A stretch of DNA of 64,000 nt from Deltaproteobacteria bacterium HGW-Deltaproteobacteria-13 (GCA_002840555.1 PHBJ01000005.1:33634-97633); one strand, 5' to 3'. Numbered from the stretch's first letter, positions 52,319 through 63,044 are shown. A program made the numbers and translations. The notes: generated by a model from the letters alone, not told the origin.

Positions 52319-54244
52319 TTAGTTATCTAATCTATTTTTTTTAGTATAAAAATTAATAAACGCCTCCACGATCTCTCCGCTGAAATGCACATCACTTTCC
52401 CGGCGCAGCATTTTGAATGCTTCGGGCACCGGCATCGGATCGTGATAAAGACGTTTGGCTGTTATGGCCTCAAAGAAATCGGCTACAGCAATAATACGCG
52501 AACCGATGGGAATCTCCATTCCCTTCAACCCGCGCGGATATCCGCTTCCGTCGAGTTTTTCATGATGCGCTTCGGCAATATGCGGTATTTGACTATAGGA
52601 ACCCTGAAAATCAATCTGTTCAAGAATGCTTCTCGTTTTAACGGTATGGGTTTTGATAACCTCATATTCCTCTGCGGTCAGAGTTCCTTCTTTTTTAAGC
52701 AGCGCATCTGAAATTCCTATTTTACCGTAATCATGCAGGGACGCGGCAACTCCCACAATTTCGGCATAATCAGCAGGGATATCCATTTCCTGACATATTC
52801 CTAAGGCGTACTCCGTCACCTTTTCGGAATGGCCCGCGGTAAAAGGATCTCGCGCGTCTATGCTTGCCGCCAGCGCCTTTAATATGGATTTAAGCTGACG
52901 GGTGCGCGCATCGTGCAGTTCGGAATTTCGTATACTCATGCCGATAACCGAGGCGACTCCCATGAGCAGACGAAGATCGCTTTCGACGAGTGTTCTCCGT
53001 GTTTTAGCATTATCGACAGTCAGTATGCCCACGGACTGATTATCAGAAATGATGGGACAGCAAATAAACGACTGCGATCCCATATCTTTCAGGAACTGCA
53101 TGCTTTTTTCCGAAAGCCGGCCGCTGATGATATTAATATCGTTGATCAGATAAGGTTTCTGCTCCCGAAATGACTTCACGAACATGCCCTTTGATTCCGG
53201 ATTGGTAAGGTTGAATTCTGTTTTCTGTAAAACAGCTAAATGCTTGTCGCTGTATCCAAAGCCCGCCCGGAAAACCAGACGCGATTTTTCTTCATTGGCA
53301 AAAAAGATAACACACCGTTCATAGTCCAGCCTGTTTTGCATTATCTTAACCACATTGCTGATAATGTCTTTTACATTCATATATCCGCTGATCGTCTGAC
53401 CAATCTCATGGACCAACAGCGAATTGTTATAATTTATATCCATCTGCTGGATAAGATCGTCGCGTGAGTGTTCAAGATTGTAAATACTGTTTTTGAGTTC
53501 TTTGATTGTCTGTCTGTCACTGAAAAAACTTATGAGAAAAAGAGCAATGATTAATATGGGTGCATAATGCAGAAACATATGAATCGGATAGAACACTATC
53601 CATATTGAACTGACGATGGCCACCAGAAAGGATATTATATTTCTGGTTCTTTTCAACAATGACGAAAAAGTGCTTTCCCATGATACGATGTAACGGCAAC
53701 GCTCCCCATCTTTGAATATACATTCAGTATGTTCTATCTTAGGAATATGGTCATTAAATACGATTGATATTGCTTCAAACTGCCCTATTCTGTTCTCGCA
53801 CTGAAATGGTTCTTCCTTAACACCTTCTTTAGGCGTAACCACAATTTCAATTGTTTTTGAATTTATTTTTTTTGTTTCATACGTCGCGGATCGTGAAAAC
53901 TGACTGACCAGTTTACCGGCAAGTTCATATGCCTGGGAAGGATTTATCATTCCAAGAACGTACTGTCGCATAACACCGATGGATTCAGTAGAGGCCGCAT
54001 ATCGCCCGGCTTCCCGCGCGATGCTGTCCGTACCGGTTAATTCCGTGAGCTTTTCATGAAATAGATTGATCTGCTCCTGAGTAAACCAGTGATTCTGATC
54101 CGCAACCTCATACGGCTCCATATGTGCGTAATGATAAAGTTCATCAATATTTACATACTCGTAACATTTCTTTATATATTTGACATATGTGTTGATAATA
54201 CGGCTGTTATAAAGAAGCTTTGAATCCAAAAATACATACCTCAA
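52319..54244 (-). CDS. Sensor HD-GYP phosphodiesterase with GAF domain
   Basis: The 641-residue protein has an N-terminal domain (about 1-190) with CIFKDGERCRYIVSWE, resembling 4-vinyl-reductase (V4R)-like sensor regions, two transmembrane helices (about 212-252), a coiled segment, a GAF domain (about 282-425) and an HD-GYP domain with HSEKVTEYALG, LHDYGKIGI and HHEKLDGSGYPRG. HD-GYP domains hydrolyse cyclic di-GMP. The start is a TTG at 54244 or TTG 54229; no ATG fits. It is likely the partner of the GGDEF protein in cyclic-di-GMP turnover. Confidence 0.9.
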   Translation of the reverse strand: MRYVFLDSKLLYNSRIINTYVKYIKKCYEYVNIDELYHYAHMEPYEVADQNHWFTQEQINLFHEKLTELTGTDSIAREAGRYAASTESIGVMRQYVLGMINPSQAYELAGKLVSQFSRSATYETKKINSKTIEIVVTPKEGVKEEPFQCENRIGQFEAISIVFNDHIPKIEHTECIFKDGERCRYIVSWESTFSSLLKRTRNIISFLVAIVSSIWIVFYPIHMFLHYAPILIIALFLISFFSDRQTIKELKNSIYNLEHSRDDLIQQMDINYNNSLLVHEIGQTISGYMNVKDIISNVVKIMQNRLDYERCVIFFANEEKSRLVFRAGFGYSDKHLAVLQKTEFNLTNPESKGMFVKSFREQKPYLINDINIISGRLSEKSMQFLKDMGSQSFICCPIISDNQSVGILTVDNAKTRRTLVESDLRLLMGVASVIGMSIRNSELHDARTRQLKSILKALAASIDARDPFTAGHSEKVTEYALGICQEMDIPADYAEIVGVAASLHDYGKIGISDALLKKEGTLTAEEYEVIKTHTVKTRSILEQIDFQGSYSQIPHIAEAHHEKLDGSGYPRGLKGMEIPIGSRIIAVADFFEAITAKRLYHDPMPVPEAFKMLRRESDVHFSGEIVEAFINFYTKKNRLDN

Positions 54245-54577
54245 TAAGTTTCTAAGAGAAATCTCTTAAAATTTTTTTGTATGTATCATCACAAAAGGAG
54301 CAAATTGATAAGACATTCCCTTTATGCAGGAACTATACAGAAAAGCATATCGTCTGTCAACGAAATACAGACATAAAATTATATTTTACAGCACGCGTAG
54401 AAACAATACAAAAGAACACGCTACTTCCCAAAAAGAGTAATACAACATTACTTAATAATTTAAAAAATAATTCATAGTTTTTTCGCTTTCAATCTTTAAT
54501 TATAAATGTTATTTGACGAATAATTCAGAATAAGAAGATTGTAGCAGAATCTCTGATAAAAAAATCGGATAATTAAA
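54245..54577. other. AT-rich intergenic region, 333 bp
   Basis: The region is markedly AT-rich. It holds a small hairpin, taagag (54253-54258)/ctctta (54263-54268), followed by aaaattttttt. A 66-codon frame at 54277-54477 has no SD and is not called. The region leads into an AT-rich radical SAM gene. Confidence 0.4.
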
Positions 54578-55942
54578 ATGAAAAGATTACTCTTAATAAA
54601 TCCTGTAGGCCATAAAAGCGGATTCTTATTAAGCAAATCCACTACAGTACCTCCCTTAAGCCTCGCATATGTTGCTGCATTAACACCTCCCGATTGGCAA
54701 ATTAAAATCTTAGATGAAAATTTTGATGATTTTAAATTTGAAGAAGCAGATTTGGTGGGAATTACAGCCTTTACGAGCAACATTAATCGCGCTTATGAAA
54801 TCGCAAATATTTATAGAGAAAAAAAAATAAAAGTAATCCTTGGCGGGATACATGCTTCGATGCTTCCTGATGAGGCATTACAATTTGTCGATGCTGTTGT
54901 AATTGGCGAAGCAGAAAATATATGGGGTAAAGTAATTCATGATTTTGAAAATAATTCTCTTTTACAAAAATATCATGGGGGCGTTGTTGATTTAACAAAA
55001 TCTAATATTATTCCGCGTAGAGATTTATTCCATTCAAATTACTTCTGGCAAACTATTCAAACGTCAAGAGGTTGTCCTTTAAATTGTAATTTCTGTTCCG
55101 TTTCAAAATATCTGGGGAAACAGTATCGTCAACGAGAAGCTGGGGATATTTTAAAAGAACTTGAAGCGACTAAAGGTGATTATATCTTCTTTTTGGATGA
55201 TAATTTAATTGGATACGGAAAGGAATCATATAAACGTGCCAAAGAACTTTTTAGGGGCATGATAAAGCTTAAACTCAACAAAAAATGGTGGATGCAAACT
55301 TCCATTAATGCCGCAGATGACGAAGAGATTGTCAGTCTGGCAGCTCAGGCCGGTTGTATGTGCGTATTTATTGGATTTGAATCTATTAAAGGTGATTCGT
55401 TATTGAACTTTAAAAAAGGTGTCAATATCAAGGTTGGAGTGGAAAATTATAAAAAGGTTGTTGATGTTTTTCATAAATACGGAATTGCTGTCTTAGGTGC
55501 ATTTATAATTGGAAGTGATTATGAAACTCCTAAATATTATAAAAATTTTACTGACTATTTAATTAAATCGGGCATTGATATTTTTCAAATTTCTTTGCTT
55601 ACGCCACTCCCCGGAACTGATTTTCTCGAACAATTAAAAAATGAGGATCGTCTACTTTATACAAACTATCCATTAGATTGGGATAAATATAGATTTTCAT
55701 ATATTGTCCACCAATTAAATGGATCAACTCCGGAATTAATTTATACGGCTGACAATTACATTAAAAAAAGACTTTATTCCTTCCCAACTTATCAATTAAG
55801 ACTGCTTAAATCATTTATAAATATAAAAAAAGTGATAAATTGGTTTGCTGTCTATAAACTCAATCAAGGATATAAGAAAGCCTGGAAAAATTCTCATTAC
55901 TATTCAAAATATCCTTCAGATCTTCCAAAGAATCAACCTTGA
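54578..55942 (+). CDS. B12-binding radical SAM protein, AT-rich
   Basis: The 454-residue protein has an N-terminal cobalamin-binding domain (PPLSLAYVAALTPPDW, LVGITAFTSNINRAYEIA, VILGGIHASMLPDEAL) and a radical SAM domain with CPLNCNFC. ADDEEIVSLAAQAGCMCVFIGFES is typical of BchE/HpnJ-like enzymes. The substrate is unknown. Its strong AT bias differs from both flanking genes, suggesting recent acquisition. It runs opposite to its neighbours and converges with the enoyl-CoA hydratase gene. Confidence 0.85.
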   Translation: MKRLLLINPVGHKSGFLLSKSTTVPPLSLAYVAALTPPDWQIKILDENFDDFKFEEADLVGITAFTSNINRAYEIANIYREKKIKVILGGIHASMLPDEALQFVDAVVIGEAENIWGKVIHDFENNSLLQKYHGGVVDLTKSNIIPRRDLFHSNYFWQTIQTSRGCPLNCNFCSVSKYLGKQYRQREAGDILKELEATKGDYIFFLDDNLIGYGKESYKRAKELFRGMIKLKLNKKWWMQTSINAADDEEIVSLAAQAGCMCVFIGFESIKGDSLLNFKKGVNIKVGVENYKKVVDVFHKYGIAVLGAFIIGSDYETPKYYKNFTDYLIKSGIDIFQISLLTPLPGTDFLEQLKNEDRLLYTNYPLDWDKYRFSYIVHQLNGSTPELIYTADNYIKKRLYSFPTYQLRLLKSFINIKKVINWFAVYKLNQGYKKAWKNSHYYSKYPSDLPKNQP

Positions 55943-55981
55943 ACAATTGATTTATATGAACCGGCACCAACCCGTATCGCT

Positions 55982-56755
55982 TCACTGCTTATTCCTGCGC
56001 ATGGAAGCCAACTTGGTTTGCAGTTCGTCAATGCGCCGATGATTGTCATCGGAACCGATGTAGGATCGGAAGAGCCATTCCTGCTGACGCATGGCCTGAT
56101 CTAGGCTGGAATTCAGGAGCAGGTGTGTCAATTGTTTTGTCTCTTTGAGGCAGCCGCGATCATAGGTTGCCATTTCACGGGCAATAGCGCCTACTTCTTT
56201 CAGAAGCTCTCCTTCAGGAAAGATGCGCGAAACATATCCCATTCGCAAAGCCTCCTGGGCGTCCCAGATGCGTCCCGTCAATGCCGATTCCATGGCATTG
56301 CTCAAGCCGATGATTCGCCAGAGCGGATCCATGGTGGGATTCAATGAAAGCACGATCTCGCGTTGTCCGAACCGGGCGCGCTCGGAGGCGTAACGAATAT
56401 CGCACATCATGGTCAGATCAAATCCTCCGGCGATCGCCGGCCCGCCCACGGCGCAGATAACAGGTTGTTCACAGAACAACACTGAACGGTAAGCGCGGTG
56501 AAACATTGCCGTATAATTTTCGTTATTTACCTTTTGCAGAGTACGGATGTAAGTCAGGTCAAATCCGGCTGAAAAATAACGTTCGCCGCCCGTGAACACA
56601 ACGACATGCACGTCAGGCCTCTGTGAAAGATCAGTAAACATAGCCTCAACTTCTTCCAAAACCTGCGGCGCCAGAGAATTGCCCTTATCGGGCCGGTTTA
56701 TCGTAACTGTGGCCACTTTGCTTTCAATGGAAAGTTGCAGATATTGCGCTTCCAT
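55982..56755 (-). CDS. Enoyl-CoA hydratase/isomerase family protein
   Basis: The 257-residue crotonase-fold protein has FTGGERYFSAGFDLTYI and AVGGPAIAGGFDLTMMCDIRYASERARFGQREI, which form the CoA-binding and oxyanion-hole parts. The usual second-glutamate region reads LNPTMDPLWRIIG and is divergent, so the precise reaction (hydratase, isomerase or other) is unclear. SD agagga precedes the ATG. It lies 20 bp after the lon gene on the same strand. Confidence 0.88.
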   Translation of the reverse strand: MEAQYLQLSIESKVATVTINRPDKGNSLAPQVLEEVEAMFTDLSQRPDVHVVVFTGGERYFSAGFDLTYIRTLQKVNNENYTAMFHRAYRSVLFCEQPVICAVGGPAIAGGFDLTMMCDIRYASERARFGQREIVLSLNPTMDPLWRIIGLSNAMESALTGRIWDAQEALRMGYVSRIFPEGELLKEVGAIAREMATYDRGCLKETKQLTHLLLNSSLDQAMRQQEWLFRSYIGSDDNHRRIDELQTKLASMRRNKQ

Positions 56756-56774
56756 AATTCATCCTCTTGAATGG

Positions 56775-59228
56775 TTATTTCTTTTTTTTAATTGTCTTGC
56801 CGGTACGAACCGGTTTTCTTTTCTTCAAAGCAATCCGATTACCCTTTTTTATCTTTGACGTCATTGCTTTTTTCTTATGGGCCGGTTCGAGCGCCAACCT
56901 TACAACATCCATCATATCTTTAATAAAATGAAATGAAATGCCTTTCTGCACATTGGCCGGAATATCTTCAATGTCTTTACGATTCCACTCGGGCAATAAA
57001 ATCGTTTTGATTCCCGCCCGGTAAGCCGCAAGCACCTTTTCCTTAATGCCGCCAACCGGCAGCACGGCGCCGCGCAGTGTGATCTCCCCGGTCATGGCCA
57101 ATTGCTTTTTAATCTTGCGGTTAGTCAGCAGGGAGACCAACGCCGTTAACATGGTCACTCCCGCTGACGGACCATCCTTCGGAATCGCTCCCGCCGGAAC
57201 ATGAATGTGGATATCCATCTCGTCAAAGAATTCCGGTTTCACACCCAGTTCCCTGGCATTGGTGCGGATAAAACTCAGTGCCGCCGATGCTGACTCTTTC
57301 ATGACATCTCCCAATTGTCCTGTGAGCGTAAGCCCTTTCCTGCCCTTCATGGCCGTGGCTTCAATAAAGAGCATGTCGCCGCCAACCGGCGTCCAGGCCA
57401 GGCCAATGGCAATGCCGGGCTTGGTAATGCGCGCGTCAATATCGGTAAGGACGCGCACCGGCCCAAGGTATTTGGGAATATCTTTTTCCGTCAGAGTTTT
57501 TGATGTGATGCTCCCCTCGGCAATCTGAGCCGCTACACCGCGGCAGGCATTGGCAATTTCGCGCTCCAAATTACGTACGCCCGCTTCGCGCGTATAACCG
57601 GTAATAATCGTATTGAGCGCTTTGACGGTTAATTTAAACTGCTCGTCGGTCAGGCCGTTTTCCGCCAATTGCCGGGGAATTAAATACCGTTCGGCAATTT
57701 TTACTTTTTCCTCCTGAGTGTAACCGGTCAACTCAATAACTTCCAGCCTGTCCAGCAGCGCGGGAGGAATCGGGTCCATGATATTGGCCGTGGCGATGAA
57801 CATGACATTTGACAGATCGAACGGCACATCCAGATAATGATCGGAAAAGGTATTATTCTGCTGCGGATCTAAAACCTCCAGCAAAGCCGAGGAGGGATCG
57901 CCTCTGAAATCGCTGCCGACCTTATCTATTTCATCAAGCATGAACACCGGGTTGTTCGATTCCGCGCGTCGCAGACTCTGAATAATTCGTCCCGGCAAAG
58001 CGCCGATGTAGGTGCGGCGATGACCGCGGATTTCCGCTTCATCACGCACGCCGCCCAGCGATATGCGCACAAACTTGCGTCCCAGCGCCCGTGCGATGGA
58101 ATGCCCCAGCGATGTTTTGCCCGTGCCCGGAGGTCCCACCAAGCAGAGAATCGGTCCTTTGGAATTCGGTTTGAGTTTGCGCACGGACAGATATTCGATG
58201 ATGCGTTTCTTGGGCTTGGTCAAACCATAGTGATCTTCATCCAGAATCGCGCGCGCTTTGGCGATATCCAGGTTATCCGTTGTGGATTCATGCCAGGGAA
58301 GCGCCGTCATCCAATCCAGGTAAGTTGAAGAAACCGTATATTCCGCCGAAGACGGACTCATGATAGACAAGCGCTGCAGCTCTCTTAAGGCTTCTTTTTT
58401 GGCCTCTTCAGGAAGATTTTTCTCTTCGATTTTTTTACGGTACTCTTCCGTCTCCACCACGTTTTCATCGGATTCGCCCAGCTCCTGCCTGATGGCTTTC
58501 ATCTGCTGGCGCAGATAATAATCGCGCTGGCTCTTGTCGATGTCATCTTTCACTTTGCTCTCAATTTTATTGCCCAGTTCAAGAACATCCATCTGGTGAT
58601 TGACCAGACGGGTCAATTCTTTAAGGCGCTCTTTCACATCGGCGATATCCAGCACTTTTTGTTTTTCCTCCAATGGCGCGTTGATAATGGAAGCGATCAA
58701 GTCGGTCAAAGTGCCCGCTTCGGCGATGGACTTGGCCATAGGACCAAATTCAGGCGGCAAAAAAGGCGAGAGTTTCAATACGCGGTCAAACAACGACAGC
58801 AGGTTGGACATCAACGCTTCGGTTTCCAGATCCTTGACGTCCTTCTCCTCGATTAATTTAATGCGCGCCTGCTGATAGGGTTTGCCTTCAATAATTTCTT
58901 CTATCGAAAAACGGCTGACGCCCTGCAAAAGCATCTGTGTATGGTTATCCGCTGTTTTGGCCATCTTCATAATTACCGCACAGGTGCCCACCTGATGCAG
59001 ATCATCTTTGGTATATTGTTTCGGTTTGTCCGGCTCCCTTTTAGACATGATGAGACCGACCAGGCGGTCTCCGGTCATCGCTTCATCCACCAGCATTGAG
59101 GCGTTGCCTGTAACCTCAAGCGGGATCACCGTTTTGGGAAACACGATCACATTATGCAGCGGAAGAATGGGAATCACTTCCGGGATATTAAAAGTATTTT
59201 TATTTTCTAAGACGTTTTGTTCCGTCAT
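56775..59228 (-). CDS. lon: ATP-dependent Lon protease
   Basis: The 817-residue protein has a LonN substrate domain ([25 protein letters not shown]), an AAA+ domain with Walker [16 protein letters not shown] and Walker [12 protein letters not shown], and the Lon peptidase domain with the catalytic Ser in [11 protein letters not shown] and the Lys in [17 protein letters not shown]. The C-terminal tail is very basic ([21 protein letters not shown]), which is unusual. SD ggaggt precedes ATG 59228. The gene is paired with Hsp20, a typical heat-shock neighbourhood. Confidence 0.97.
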   Translation of the reverse strand: MTEQNVLENKNTFNIPEVIPILPLHNVIVFPKTVIPLEVTGNASMLVDEAMTGDRLVGLIMSKREPDKPKQYTKDDLHQVGTCAVIMKMAKTADNHTQMLLQGVSRFSIEEIIEGKPYQQARIKLIEEKDVKDLETEALMSNLLSLFDRVLKLSPFLPPEFGPMAKSIAEAGTLTDLIASIINAPLEEKQKVLDIADVKERLKELTRLVNHQMDVLELGNKIESKVKDDIDKSQRDYYLRQQMKAIRQELGESDENVVETEEYRKKIEEKNLPEEAKKEALRELQRLSIMSPSSAEYTVSSTYLDWMTALPWHESTTDNLDIAKARAILDEDHYGLTKPKKRIIEYLSVRKLKPNSKGPILCLVGPPGTGKTSLGHSIARALGRKFVRISLGGVRDEAEIRGHRRTYIGALPGRIIQSLRRAESNNPVFMLDEIDKVGSDFRGDPSSALLEVLDPQQNNTFSDHYLDVPFDLSNVMFIATANIMDPIPPALLDRLEVIELTGYTQEEKVKIAERYLIPRQLAENGLTDEQFKLTVKALNTIITGYTREAGVRNLEREIANACRGVAAQIAEGSITSKTLTEKDIPKYLGPVRVLTDIDARITKPGIAIGLAWTPVGGDMLFIEATAMKGRKGLTLTGQLGDVMKESASAALSFIRTNARELGVKPEFFDEMDIHIHVPAGAIPKDGPSAGVTMLTALVSLLTNRKIKKQLAMTGEITLRGAVLPVGGIKEKVLAAYRAGIKTILLPEWNRKDIEDIPANVQKGISFHFIKDMMDVVRLALEPAHKKKAMTSKIKKGNRIALKKRKPVRTGKTIKKKK

Positions 59229-59274
59229 GATTACCTCCGGGTATAGTCGTCAGTAAAGAATCAGCAGTAATTCT

Positions 59275-59715
59275 CTATTTTTTCGAACTGATGGAAACGC
59301 GATGCGCTTTGCTTGCCGGCAGTTTGTTCATCCTCACCATTAAAATGCCGTCGGCGTAAGAAGCCGCCGCCGACTTCGCGTCCACAGGTGCGGGAAGAAC
59401 AACATTTCTCTCGAAATGGCCATGTAAAATTTCCGCCTGACAATAGCGTGCGTTGCGTAAAAGATGAATCGCTTTGCGAATGCCGGCTATTTTAATTTGT
59501 TTCCTGGCCACCTCGATATGTAAATCTTCCTTGTTGAGTCCGGCCATATCTGCAAGGACGATAACTTCATCGGCCGATTCGTAAACATCAACATTGGGAC
59601 GCCAGATGCATTCATAATTCCTGAAGGCAGGCCGCACCAGATGAAATATTTCATCCGCAACTTTCTGGAATTCATCCTCAAAATTACTGCTGAAATTAAT
59701 TTTTATGTAAGTCAT
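59275..59715 (-). CDS. hsp20: Small heat-shock protein (Hsp20)
   Basis: The 146-residue protein has an alpha-crystallin domain: NVDVYESADEVIVLADMAGLNKEDLHIEVARKQIKIAG, then the C-terminal VLPAPVDAKSAAASYADGILMVRMNKL. It is an ATP-independent chaperone holding unfolded proteins. It lies 46 bp upstream of lon, same strand, so co-transcription is likely. Confidence 0.92.
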   Translation of the reverse strand: MTYIKINFSSNFEDEFQKVADEIFHLVRPAFRNYECIWRPNVDVYESADEVIVLADMAGLNKEDLHIEVARKQIKIAGIRKAIHLLRNARYCQAEILHGHFERNVVLPAPVDAKSAAASYADGILMVRMNKLPASKAHRVSISSKK

Positions 59716-59926
59716 TTCCTACGCCTCTTAAATCAATCCTTATATTGGTATAATTATAATAACTCCATAACGACTTGTAAATACCGCTTTAAAAATATTT
59801 TACATTTAAATAAATTTATTTGCACAGAATATGTCGTTAATAAACCACACGATCTTCTCATTTCATAGTTTAACCCGCAAAGTTTTTTTGAACAACAAGC
59901 CGTTCTTTTACTGAAAGCGGTGTCAT

Positions 59927-60925
59927 TTACCTTATGTAACGGGCAACAATGCTGTCTATCGTTGTCTGGTTGGCTTCACAAGTTGTTGTGACCAAATCAA
60001 TTATTTCATTAATTATTTTTTTGTTGTTCTTCAGATTCTCTGCGGCTTTTTTATCGGCGACTATTTTATCAACATATTTGAAGTAAACATCTTTTGCCGC
60101 CTTTTCAACAACCTCATAGGCTCCGCCTGATAACGCTATTTTTTTAATGCCTTCATTTTCGTCAGCAAGGATGGATGTCAGAGCGGATTTATTCTCGACA
60201 ACTTTCATCATGTTATTGCTGAATATCTTTTTTACGGTGGCTTCATTTACAGCGCGGGAGTTGATTTCCCTCTCCTCTTCCGACCCCCTTGCCGCATCGG
60301 CATATTTTCTGTTCATAACCATTTTTTTTAATTCTTTCAGCGTATCGGATGGATAGTTTTTCATGACCGAGTATGCGATTATTTTAGGGATGTCGCCGGC
60401 GGGATCCACTCTGAGCTTATATATGAATTTTGTTTTGTTTCTTCCAAGATACTCCATTTTATATAAGCCATTCATCACGGTGACTCTGGTGCGCTTTTTT
60501 TCTACCGGAATGATAACTTCATCCGTGCAGAAAAAATTTATCCTGGCGTTGCCATTTTCATAATCATACACAGCTTCGTCTTTCAGAATAATATCCCGCT
60601 TTTCAATCACTATAGGATTCAGAATTAAATGCAGGATAAAGGTATTGCGGTCATATTTCTTTTCTATCCGGGCGGCGGCACAATCAGGAATCCAATGAAT
60701 GAATTCCGGCACATCGCGCAGAACTTCTCCGATAACCTCCATTCTGGCGTCTATCGTCGTAACAGCGATATATTCTTTGAGATCTGTGCCCGGAACAGAA
60801 CGTGCGTAGGATTTGATGCCGTTGCTGTCTTTTATTTTAGTCCAAACATCCGCCGCATGAACAGGCCCTGCCGACACAGCGCAGCAGAACAATAATACGA
60901 TAGCCGCAATAATATACTTTTTCAT
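59927..60925 (-). CDS. Exported START/SRPBCC-domain protein
   Basis: The 332-residue protein has a signal peptide (MKKYIIAAIVLLFCCAVSAG, cleavage near VHAA) and an SRPBCC/START-like lipid-binding domain (VWTKIKDSNGIKSYARSVPGTDLKEY, VPEFIHWIPDCAAARIEKKYDRNTF, YKMEYLGRNKTKFIYKLRVDPAGDIPKI). The C-terminal 130 residues are helical and unassigned. ATG 60925 follows SD gggagg; an in-frame GTG at 60934 is less likely. Envelope lipid binding is inferred. Confidence 0.72.
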   Translation of the reverse strand: MKKYIIAAIVLLFCCAVSAGPVHAADVWTKIKDSNGIKSYARSVPGTDLKEYIAVTTIDARMEVIGEVLRDVPEFIHWIPDCAAARIEKKYDRNTFILHLILNPIVIEKRDIILKDEAVYDYENGNARINFFCTDEVIIPVEKKRTRVTVMNGLYKMEYLGRNKTKFIYKLRVDPAGDIPKIIAYSVMKNYPSDTLKELKKMVMNRKYADAARGSEEEREINSRAVNEATVKKIFSNNMMKVVENKSALTSILADENEGIKKIALSGGAYEVVEKAAKDVYFKYVDKIVADKKAAENLKNNKKIINEIIDLVTTTCEANQTTIDSIVARYIR

Positions 60926-61055
60926 GCAAAACACCTCCCGACAGTTTGTTAAAATTTGTTTACAACTCCTTTTAAAAACCAGATGTTCATGAAAACCAAT
61001 TTATTCGACAAAATACCGTTGAGGCTATTTTTGAAAATATCCGCGTCCGGCCAAT

Positions 61056-62063
61056 TTACATGACTTCTTTAAGCCAGGCGGCTATCGGCGGCACAACCTC
61101 ATCGACGTTATTGGTCATAATCAGGTGCTCCGTGTTTTTTAGCAACAGATATTTTTTCTTACAGGTTAATCGGTTGAAAATATTCTCAACGTACTTTTGA
61201 GGGAATATGGAATCGTTCCCGGCATGAATCAACATAACGGGCACTGTGATTTTTTCCACCGGTTGAGCCAGATCCGTATGCATTAGCGACCCCAGCGCCC
61301 TGAAAGTAATCCATTTAACGGCAATAGGATCATTCTTGAGAAGCGAGGCGGCATCGGTGCCGCTCTTTGATTTTTCCCTGGTAAGATCAAGATAAAGGGC
61401 AATGGGAATTGAATAGCCCTTATACAAACCTGCCATAAACTCGGCAAGGGGAACCATAAACAGAGGCGGCCTTATTTGAGACAGCACCAGATTGTCTTTT
61501 CCATTGAGGTCGGCAAGATTATGGCAGACGGCCGCCGCAATGGAATTATCGCGTGCCGCCGCATAAAACGCCACCATGCCGCCCTGACTGCTTCCGGCAA
61601 CGGCGACTTTACCGCCGAACCGCTCCCGCGCATACTTCACAACGGCAAGCGTATCATCAACAATTTCATTAATAGTATAATCACCCCGGGGACCGCTGCT
61701 CAATCCGTGACCGCGAGGATCAAACCCGACGACATTAAATCCCTGAAGAGACATCTTATACAGAAATTCAATATAGAATTTGGCGTAAACCGCCGTGCCG
61801 GGAATGAACACGACTGTCGGCGCATTACGGCCTGCGGAAAAAACATCAAGGTGCAGTCTGATACCGTTGGCTTCAATAAATGTCTCTGTCAGCGATTTAC
61901 GATCAAAATCAATTTTTTCTTTTTTTACTAAATTATCGAAGGCGGTCTGCACGGCAACGTTGTCGGGAATTTTTTTATTCATCATCATCCGACTGGCTGC
62001 ATACCAGGTCACATGAAAAACAACGACAATCAGAACGACGGCCAGAATGATTTTTTTTATCAT
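61056..62063 (-). CDS. Membrane-anchored alpha/beta hydrolase
   Basis: The 335-residue protein has an N-terminal membrane helix (IIKKIILAVVLIVVVFHVTWYAAS) and a lipase/esterase-type alpha/beta hydrolase domain: GTAVYAKFYIEFLYKM, GFDPRGHGLSSGPRGDYTI, the nucleophile elbow GSSQGGMVAF with Ser, and a C-terminal LLKNTEHLIMTN with His. The start ATG 62063 overlaps the nitroreductase stop as ATGA. Co-occurrence with a ferredoxin-nitroreductase mirrors the 15.5-18.5 kb cluster. Confidence 0.85.
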   Translation of the reverse strand: MIKKIILAVVLIVVVFHVTWYAASRMMMNKKIPDNVAVQTAFDNLVKKEKIDFDRKSLTETFIEANGIRLHLDVFSAGRNAPTVVFIPGTAVYAKFYIEFLYKMSLQGFNVVGFDPRGHGLSSGPRGDYTINEIVDDTLAVVKYARERFGGKVAVAGSSQGGMVAFYAAARDNSIAAAVCHNLADLNGKDNLVLSQIRPPLFMVPLAEFMAGLYKGYSIPIALYLDLTREKSKSGTDAASLLKNDPIAVKWITFRALGSLMHTDLAQPVEKITVPVMLIHAGNDSIFPQKYVENIFNRLTCKKKYLLLKNTEHLIMTNNVDEVVPPIAAWLKEVM

Positions 62064-62911
62064 AACCATTGCACCTCCGGATTCTTTTTCGATACTGTAT
62101 TTGCGTAACGATACGCGGGATACCCCATAACCAGACTGGCATAAATCCGTCGGTTTTCAGGAACGCCAAGTTTTTTTCTCAGCTTTCCGCTGTATTGCAA
62201 AGCCATCGTCATAAAGCCGATATAACAAGTTCCCAGACCAAGAGCATGCGCATAATTGATTATTGTCGTCGCGGCAATATTGCAGTTATCGGATGCAAAT
62301 GCCGTTCTTTTCGGGGCGTGAATCAGAATCAGAACCGGCGCGTTGTGCAAAATAAAATCCCTGCCGTTTTGGGTATTCTGCTCCTGGGCGTAATCCATTA
62401 CCTTAAGATAACGGTTATTGACCAAACCGGTCATATTAACCAGCAGCCGGCCGATTCCATTTTTCGTTTTGTTATATAGAAATTTCCCCAGCCCGAATAT
62501 CTTACCTGCTGTTTCTTCGATCAGACGCTTGTCCGTAATGACAATGTAACCGACGTTTTGATTATTGCTGGCGGTGGGAGCGTACCTCGCCAGATCAAGA
62601 ATCCGCTCAATCATTTCTCTGGGTACCGGTTGATTTTTGAATTGTCTGGTGCTTCTCCGGCTGCTGACGATGTCGCGGTACACATCCGGATTAAGATTTA
62701 TTCTGTTCACCACGGAGATTTGTTCTTTTTTCAGGTGATCATGGCTTATGGCATCGCAGGGACATACGGCAATACAGTGGCTGCAGCAGTTGCACAAATC
62801 AATATCCTCGGGTGTTGATTTACCGTCGACGACGCGCCACACCCCCATGACGCAGTCACGGACGCAAAGCATGCATTCGCTGCATTTGTCCTCATTTTTT
62901 TCAATGCGCAT
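62060..62911 (-). CDS. Ferredoxin-nitroreductase fusion (copy 2)
   Basis: The 283-residue protein has two [4Fe-4S] motifs (CSECMLCVRDC and CNCCSHCIAVCP, residues 11-53) and an FMN nitroreductase domain (SRRSTRQFKNQPVPREMIERILDLARYAPTASN). It is clearly paralogous to the copy at 15528-16370 over its whole length. A near-consensus promoter precedes it, and the coupled hydrolase gene follows. Confidence 0.9.
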   Translation of the reverse strand: MRIEKNEDKCSECMLCVRDCVMGVWRVVDGKSTPEDIDLCNCCSHCIAVCPCDAISHDHLKKEQISVVNRINLNPDVYRDIVSSRRSTRQFKNQPVPREMIERILDLARYAPTASNNQNVGYIVITDKRLIEETAGKIFGLGKFLYNKTKNGIGRLLVNMTGLVNNRYLKVMDYAQEQNTQNGRDFILHNAPVLILIHAPKRTAFASDNCNIAATTIINYAHALGLGTCYIGFMTMALQYSGKLRKKLGVPENRRIYASLVMGYPAYRYANTVSKKNPEVQWL

Positions 62912-62965
62912 TAAATTATTCCGCGGGGGAAGCCGTTTTTTATGAAATTATTTTTATGTATAGTG

Positions 62966-62994
62966 GATATATAAAGAAGCGTCCGTTATGTCAA
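62966..62994 (-). promoter_or_regulatory. Promoter of the nitroreductase-hydrolase operon
   Basis: On the minus strand, TTGACA (62994-62989) and TATATC (62971-62966) are 17 bp apart; an alternative TATATA lies at a 15-bp spacing. Confidence 0.6.
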
Positions 62995-63044
62995 TAAGAT
63001 ATTGGCCTTATCATACCGGACTCAATTTGATTGTACCTTTATCT

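Noticed and set aside
54277-54477. 66-codon frame in the AT-rich intergenic region
   Set aside because: Frame without SD or motif in AT-rich DNA; expected by chance.
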